NCBI RefSeq assembly: GCF_009806555.1
Contig: NZ_VUOK01000018.1
Span: forward strand, 124,001 to 188,000
Reading direction: 5' to 3'
DNA length: 64,000 nt
Source of the DNA: Methylobacterium sp. 2A
GTDB lineage: Bacteria; Pseudomonadota; Alphaproteobacteria; Rhizobiales; Beijerinckiaceae
The notes under the pieces were generated by a model. It was not told where the DNA came from. It searched no databases and saw only the letters and a program-made list of their open reading frames with translations. This document shows positions 59,261 through 64,000 of the stretch, piece after piece (the stretch's first letter is position 1; each line of letters begins with the position of its first letter). The translations under genes were made by a program, and so were the position numbers.

Positions 59261-61432
59261 ATGCGGGTTTCGATCAAGACCAAGCTGGCGGCCGGGTTCG
59301 GCGCCGTGCTGCTCCTCGCCGGAATCGCCGGAGGAGTCGGCTACCAGAAGCTTTCGGCCACGGCGGACGCGCTGCACTTCGCGGTCGGGCGCGCCGACCT
59401 GCAGGCCCTGGTGCTGGATGCCGAGGGCCAGACAGCGAAGAGCGTCGCGAACGTCCGGGCCGCAGTGATCAGCACCAGGGACACCGAAATCGCGGAATTC
59501 GGTCAGCGCGCCGCTGTGAACCGCGCCAAGGCGCGCGCCGCCCTGGAGAAGGCGAAGGACGGCCTGCTCACCGAGGAGGGCAAACGCCTCTATGCCGACG
59601 TGACCGTCAAGCTCGCCGCACAGGAGGTCCTGGCCAAGGCGATCATCGAGAAGGCCCAACTGAACTCGAATGTCCGGACCTGGGCCGAGATCATCAATGT
59701 CGGCCGCCCGGCGACCGTGGCGGTTCGGGCGGAACTGGATGCCCTCACCGGAAGAGCCGGCGCGCAGGCCGGCGCGCTCCTGCGACCGCTTCTGGCCTTC
59801 CAGACCCGCCTCGAACGCTCCTGGGGCCGCTTGCAGGCCGCGACGGGCGCGACCACGATGGCCGCCCTGGAGGAGCGCGTGGATGCGGCGCGCAAGACGC
59901 AGCAGGAAACCACACAGAGCCTGGACGATCTGATCCGGGTCGCCAGCGGCCTCAAGCTTCCCACCGAAGGCCTCCGCACGCGCTACGATGCCTGGACCGC
60001 CTCGTTCCAGAAGGCCGTCGCCATCGTGGCGACGGGGGGAGCCGTCGAGGCCGCCGCCCTCGCGGCCGCGGATTTCGTTCCCGCCACCCAGGCCGTCTAC
60101 GGCGCCCTCGACAAGCTGACCGATTACCAGACGCACCGCACGGCGGAAGCCGCCGAGCGCGCCAGAGCCGACGCGCATGAGGGCCAGACGGTGCTGCTCG
60201 CTGCGGTGCTCGGCGCGCTCCTCGTCGGCCTGATCGTCGCCGCTTGGCTCGCCGTCTCGATCGCGCGGGGCCTGGGACGGGCCGTGTCGCTGGCCGAGGC
60301 CGTCGCGGTCGGCGACCTGAGCCAGACGATCACCGAGACCTCACAGGACGAGATCGGCGATCTGATCGCCGCCATGAACCGGATGACCACCAACCTCAAC
60401 GCCACCGCAGTCCTGGCGGGTGCGATCGCCGAGGGGGATCTCACCGTGAAGGCCGTGCCGCTCTCCGACAAGGACACGATGGGCCACGCCCTGGAGCAGA
60501 TGCTGGAGAAGCTGCGGGCGGTGGTGGCGGACGCGGCCGCCGCGGCCAACAACGTGTCGGCCGGGTCTCAGGAGCTGTCGTCCTCGGCCGAGCAGCTGTC
60601 GCAGGGTTCGACCGAGCAGGCCGCGTCCACGGAAGAGGCCTCCGCCTCCATGGAGGAGATGGCCGCCAACGTGAAGCAGAACGCCGAGAATGCCGGCCAG
60701 ACCGAGGCGATCGCCCGGCAATCGGCCCGGGACGCCGAGGCCAGCGGCGCGGCGGTCGGGCGCGCGGTCGAGGCGATGCAGACGATCGCGCAGAAGATCA
60801 CGATCGTGCAGGAGATCGCCCGCCAGACCGATCTGCTGGCGCTCAACGCGGCGGTGGAGGCCGCGCGCGCGGGCGAGCATGGCCGCGGCTTCGCGGTGGT
60901 GGCCTCGGAGGTGAGGAAGCTCGCCGAGCGCAGTCAGGCGGCGGCGGCCGAGATCGGCACGCTGTCGGCCGACACGGTCAAGGCGGCTCAGCAGGCGGGC
61001 GAGATGCTGGGGCGTCTCGTCCCCGACATCAAGAAGACGGCCAGCCTGGTGGAAGAGATCTCGGCGGCGTGCCGGGAGCAGGATGTCGGCTCGGGCCAGA
61101 TCAACCAGGCGATCCAGCAGCTCGACAAGGTGACCCAGCAGAACGCGAGCGCGTCCGAGCAGGTCTCGGCGACCTCGGACGAGCTGGCCCTGCAGGCGGA
61201 GCGGTTGCAGGCGACGATCGCCTACTTCCGGACCGAGGCGTCCTCGGGCGTGGCGGCGGCGGTCCCGCAATTGCGGGCTGCGGCGGCGCGGATGGCAGCG
61301 CCGGCCCGGCCGGGCAAGGCGGTCGCGCCGAAGGCGAAGGCACGCCCGCGTGCGGCCGGTGCGGCGGGCTTTGCCCTCGACATGGGCGGCGAGGGCGACA
61401 CCCGCGATGCCGAGTTCATCCGCGCCGCCTGA
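59261..61432 (+). CDS. Membrane methyl-accepting chemotaxis protein (receptor 1)
   Basis: This 723-residue receptor has TM1 ([19 protein letters not shown], about residues 9-29), a helical periplasmic sensor of about 280 residues, and TM2 ([20 protein letters not shown], about 310-330). Two HAMP-like segments follow ([20 protein letters not shown], then [20 protein letters not shown]), and then a long coiled-coil signalling domain with the tip [20 protein letters not shown]. No CheR-binding pentapeptide ends the protein. From base 60570 to 61417 the DNA is identical to receptor 2. It starts 16 bp after cheW. The ligand is unknown. Confidence 0.95.
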   Translation: MRVSIKTKLAAGFGAVLLLAGIAGGVGYQKLSATADALHFAVGRADLQALVLDAEGQTAKSVANVRAAVISTRDTEIAEFGQRAAVNRAKARAALEKAKDGLLTEEGKRLYADVTVKLAAQEVLAKAIIEKAQLNSNVRTWAEIINVGRPATVAVRAELDALTGRAGAQAGALLRPLLAFQTRLERSWGRLQAATGATTMAALEERVDAARKTQQETTQSLDDLIRVASGLKLPTEGLRTRYDAWTASFQKAVAIVATGGAVEAAALAAADFVPATQAVYGALDKLTDYQTHRTAEAAERARADAHEGQTVLLAAVLGALLVGLIVAAWLAVSIARGLGRAVSLAEAVAVGDLSQTITETSQDEIGDLIAAMNRMTTNLNATAVLAGAIAEGDLTVKAVPLSDKDTMGHALEQMLEKLRAVVADAAAAANNVSAGSQELSSSAEQLSQGSTEQAASTEEASASMEEMAANVKQNAENAGQTEAIARQSARDAEASGAAVGRAVEAMQTIAQKITIVQEIARQTDLLALNAAVEAARAGEHGRGFAVVASEVRKLAERSQAAAAEIGTLSADTVKAAQQAGEMLGRLVPDIKKTASLVEEISAACREQDVGSGQINQAIQQLDKVTQQNASASEQVSATSDELALQAERLQATIAYFRTEASSGVAAAVPQLRAAAARMAAPARPGKAVAPKAKARPRAAGAAGFALDMGGEGDTRDAEFIRAA
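60570..61417 (+). repeat. 848-bp direct repeat, copy A (receptor signalling domain)
   Basis: On base-by-base reading, this stretch is identical to 62739-63586. It covers the signalling half and C-terminal tail of receptor 1. Flanking sequence diverges on both sides: scattered changes just before 60570 and full divergence upstream in the sensor part. The last few codons differ. Confidence 0.95.
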
Positions 61433-61543
61433 GCGATGCGGATGCCGATTTTCACGGGTTGGCACGGCCACCAAGGCCGCGCCAACCGCGATCCCCCGAG
61501 ACCTCTCGAACATCCCACCCAAATCTGACGGAAGAAATCTCCT

Positions 61544-63601
61544 ATGCGTCTCACGATCCGCACCAAGCTGGGCACGGCATTCGGCTTGATCCTCCTGCTT
61601 CTCGGCGGAGCCGGCTTCCTGGCCATCACGAGCCTGAGCAGCGCCAACGACCGGATGCAGGCCTTCGCGTCCGGCCCCTTCGCTCAGGTCCAACGGGTTC
61701 TGCGTTTCGAGACGCTGGCCGTCGATGCCGCGCGCATGTTCGCCGGGTCGCTGCTCGAGCCGACGGAAGCGGCCCGGGCGAAGCTCGCCGCTGACCTCAA
61801 GCAACAGGACGTGACGTTTCGCGCACTTCTGAAGGACTATTCCGACGCAACCGCCGCCGAGGAGCGGGTGCGTCTCCAGCCTCTGCATGAGGCCTGGGAC
61901 AAGCTGGCCGCCGCCGCCGCCAAGGGCACGGAATTTTCCGTCAAGAACGGCAACAACGTCGCGATCGGCATTGCTGGCGGCGAGCAGCTGACGCTCTCCC
62001 GGGCCGTGCTCACCCGCATCCAGGATCTGGCATCCCGGCCTGACATCTCATCGGAGACGCGCCGGCTCAGCGCGATCCTTGAGGCTCGGATGACGCGCCT
62101 CGTGGCGGATGTCTACCGCGAGGTGGTGATCAGCGACGACGCGCTCCTGGAGAAGCTGGCCAACGAGTATCACGAGCATCGCCGCCAGTTCGATCAGGAT
62201 TTCGCCAAGCTCAGCGAGGCGGGGCGTAGCGATGGGCTTTCCGAGGCCGTCGCGGCCATCGGTGCCGCGTTCCGCACCTGGGAGGCGGCTGGCGAACAGG
62301 TATTCACCCTCGGTCTCGCCAACACCGACGCCAAGGCGCTCCAAGTCTATGTCGGTCCGTTCACGCAGGCGCGGATGGCGCTCATCGAGGAGGTCAAGAA
62401 GCTTCGCGCCTACGAGGAGGGCATCGCGCAGAGCTATGTGCGTGAGACTCAGACCGCCTTCGAGACGACCCGTATGATGCTCATCGGTGTCGTCGCCGGC
62501 GCGGTGGTGATCGGGCTTGTCATGGCGATCTGGCTGTCGGTCTCGATCTCCCGCGGCATGCTGAAGGCCGTCGGGGCGGCGAACCGGGTGGCTCACGGCG
62601 ATCTGACCGAGGACGTGGTGCCTACCGGCAGCGATGAGATCACCGATCTCCTGACCGCCGTGCAGGCCATGACCCTGAAGCTGCGCGAGGTGGTGGGACA
62701 GGCGAGTGCGGCGGCCAACAACGTGTCGGCGGGGTCGGAGGAGCTGTCGTCCTCGGCCGAGCAGCTGTCGCAGGGTTCGACCGAGCAGGCCGCGTCCACG
62801 GAAGAGGCCTCCGCCTCCATGGAGGAGATGGCCGCCAACGTGAAGCAGAACGCCGAGAATGCCGGCCAGACCGAGGCGATCGCCCGGCAATCGGCCCGGG
62901 ACGCCGAGGCCAGCGGCGCGGCGGTCGGGCGCGCGGTCGAGGCGATGCAGACGATCGCGCAGAAGATCACGATCGTGCAGGAGATCGCCCGCCAGACCGA
63001 TCTGCTGGCGCTCAACGCGGCGGTGGAGGCCGCGCGCGCGGGCGAGCATGGCCGCGGCTTCGCGGTGGTGGCCTCGGAGGTGAGGAAGCTCGCCGAGCGC
63101 AGTCAGGCGGCGGCGGCCGAGATCGGCACGCTGTCGGCCGACACGGTCAAGGCGGCTCAGCAGGCGGGCGAGATGCTGGGGCGTCTCGTCCCCGACATCA
63201 AGAAGACGGCCAGCCTGGTGGAAGAGATCTCGGCGGCGTGCCGGGAGCAGGATGTCGGCTCGGGCCAGATCAACCAGGCGATCCAGCAGCTCGACAAGGT
63301 GACCCAGCAGAACGCGAGCGCGTCCGAGCAGGTCTCGGCGACCTCGGACGAGCTGGCCCTGCAGGCGGAGCGGTTGCAGGCGACGATCGCCTACTTCCGG
63401 ACCGAGGCGTCCTCGGGCGTGGCGGCGGCGGTCCCGCAATTGCGGGCTGCGGCGGCGCGGATGGCAGCGCCGGCCCGGCCGGGCAAGGCGGTCGCGCCGA
63501 AGGCGAAGGCACGCCCGCGTGCGGCCGGTGCGGCGGGCTTTGCCCTCGACATGGGCGGCGAGGGCGACACCCGCGATGCCGAGTTCGTCCGCGTCGCCTG
63601 A
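61544..63601 (+). CDS. Membrane methyl-accepting chemotaxis protein (receptor 2)
   Basis: This 685-residue receptor has TM1 at [20 protein letters not shown] (about residues 9-29) and a helical periplasmic sensor unlike that of receptor 1. TM2 is [20 protein letters not shown] (about 313-333), followed by a single HAMP ([20 protein letters not shown]) and the signalling coiled coil. The HAMP-proximal part lacks the second HAMP-like segment of receptor 1, explaining the shorter length. From about residue 399 the protein is the same as receptor 1 except for two residues at the very end. It lies 111 bp after receptor 1. The ligand is unknown. Confidence 0.95.
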   Translation: MRLTIRTKLGTAFGLILLLLGGAGFLAITSLSSANDRMQAFASGPFAQVQRVLRFETLAVDAARMFAGSLLEPTEAARAKLAADLKQQDVTFRALLKDYSDATAAEERVRLQPLHEAWDKLAAAAAKGTEFSVKNGNNVAIGIAGGEQLTLSRAVLTRIQDLASRPDISSETRRLSAILEARMTRLVADVYREVVISDDALLEKLANEYHEHRRQFDQDFAKLSEAGRSDGLSEAVAAIGAAFRTWEAAGEQVFTLGLANTDAKALQVYVGPFTQARMALIEEVKKLRAYEEGIAQSYVRETQTAFETTRMMLIGVVAGAVVIGLVMAIWLSVSISRGMLKAVGAANRVAHGDLTEDVVPTGSDEITDLLTAVQAMTLKLREVVGQASAAANNVSAGSEELSSSAEQLSQGSTEQAASTEEASASMEEMAANVKQNAENAGQTEAIARQSARDAEASGAAVGRAVEAMQTIAQKITIVQEIARQTDLLALNAAVEAARAGEHGRGFAVVASEVRKLAERSQAAAAEIGTLSADTVKAAQQAGEMLGRLVPDIKKTASLVEEISAACREQDVGSGQINQAIQQLDKVTQQNASASEQVSATSDELALQAERLQATIAYFRTEASSGVAAAVPQLRAAAARMAAPARPGKAVAPKAKARPRAAGAAGFALDMGGEGDTRDAEFVRVA
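62739..63586 (+). repeat. 848-bp direct repeat, copy B (receptor signalling domain)
   Basis: Second copy of the identical stretch at 60570-61417, offset by exactly 2169 bp. It encodes the signalling domain of receptor 2. Perfect identity even at third codon positions indicates recent duplication or continuing gene conversion. Confidence 0.95.
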
Positions 63602-63727
63602 TCGACATGCGCTCCGCGCCGAGTCCGGGCCCGCGCGGGCCCGGATTCCGAATGTACCGACCACCCCACCGATATGCGGACTCCCCGAGCGGGAATCCGA
63701 CAGGCGACGACCAAGCCGGAGACCCGT

Positions 63728-64000
63728 ATGTCCAGCGTCTGGCAGTATCTGACCCTCGGCCTCGATCGTGAGATCTTCGGGATCGATATCGAGTCCGTTC
63801 ACGAGATCCTCGATTACCGCGCACCGGCCGCCCTGCCGCATGCGCCGTCCTTCCTGGTCGGCATGATCGATGTCCGCGGGCAGAGCTACCCGGTCATCGA
63901 TCTGCGGACCAAGCTCGGCCTGCCGGCGGTTCCGGTGACGCCGGCCACCCGCATCATCCTCCTGAACATCGCGTTGCGGGACCGCGCCCTGCGGGTCGGC
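63728..64000 (+). CDS. cheW: Chemotaxis coupling protein CheW (second copy, 3' end outside window)
   Basis: The first 91 codons of a second CheW-like protein: QYLTLGLDREIFGIDIESVH, EILDYRAPAALPHAPSFLVG and MIDVRGQSYPVIDLRTKLGL are the family core. It differs clearly from the first CheW (58780), so it is not part of the duplication. ATG 63728 lies 127 bp after receptor 2 with a GGAGACC sequence upstream. The remaining adaptation genes (cheR, cheB) are expected beyond the window edge, but this cannot be seen. Confidence 0.93.
   Translation, partial: MSSVWQYLTLGLDREIFGIDIESVHEILDYRAPAALPHAPSFLVGMIDVRGQSYPVIDLRTKLGLPAVPVTPATRIILLNIALRDRALRVG

Overview
The window is about 64 kb of high-GC chromosomal DNA, densely packed, with long spurious antisense reading frames. 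It looks like an alphaproteobacterium of the Hyphomicrobiales, most likely Methylobacterium or a close relative. This is an inference from gene content: PHB genes with phaR, adenylylatable GSI plus GSII with a GstI-like small protein, a stand-alone short RNase D, an NDUFS4-like complex I subunit, the order tRNA-Leu/tig/clpP/clpX/lon, and many DUF-type small proteins of that order. No rRNA, insertion sequence, prophage or CRISPR array was seen.

Layout. 1-3751: RND efflux pump and its adaptor (minus strand; the pump is cut by the window edge). 4237-7452: three tightly linked glycosyltransferase genes. 7651-8010: a broken NfeD fragment. 8047-10920: a divergent PEP carboxylase-like protein. 11038-13114: small secreted or membrane proteins, a ComEA-like HhH protein and ribosomal protein L32. 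13210-16141: PHB metabolism (phaR, then divergent phaA-phaB). 16653-23102: small envelope proteins, an EamA exporter, an AraC regulator, a DUF985 cupin, RNase D, a glyoxalase-like protein and an AT-rich toxin/immunity pair. 23264-26986: nitrogen assimilation (glnA, glnII, gstI-like, PII). 27181-30139: Nnr and a copper-ligand-poor multicopper-oxidase-fold protein. 30287-36812: tRNA-Leu, trigger factor, ClpP, ClpX and Lon. 36890-37770: a racemase-family protein and tRNA-Val. 37890-42220 and 48895-49905: surface polysaccharide genes (two GT4 enzymes, an OPX export protein, a UDP-glucuronate epimerase-like protein). 43419-47810: tRNA-Pro, complex I accessory subunit, deaminase, SPL-like radical SAM protein and a GGDEF-EAL protein. 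48089-53675: a collagen-like protein, a MOSC protein and ClpB. 54033-64000: a chemotaxis cluster (cheY, STAS, soluble receptor, cheA, cheW, two membrane receptors, second cheW cut by the window edge).

How the parts work together. The nitrogen block holds both glutamine synthetases, the PII sensor and a probable translational inhibitor of GSII, with a sigma-54-type promoter in front of glnII. The proteostasis block supplies a nascent-chain chaperone, two ATP-dependent proteases and, separately, the ClpB disaggregase. The chemotaxis block encodes a signalling core whose two membrane receptors have different sensor domains but an 848-bp stretch of identical DNA for the signalling tip.

The most notable items are the RNase A-like toxin/immunity cassette in AT-rich DNA, the identical receptor ends, the glnB/gstI/glnII/glnA rearrangement, the pseudo-multicopper oxidase, the PEP carboxylase with altered active-site motifs, and a possible structured RNA in front of the GGDEF-EAL gene. 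All identifications come from reading motifs; no database search was run.
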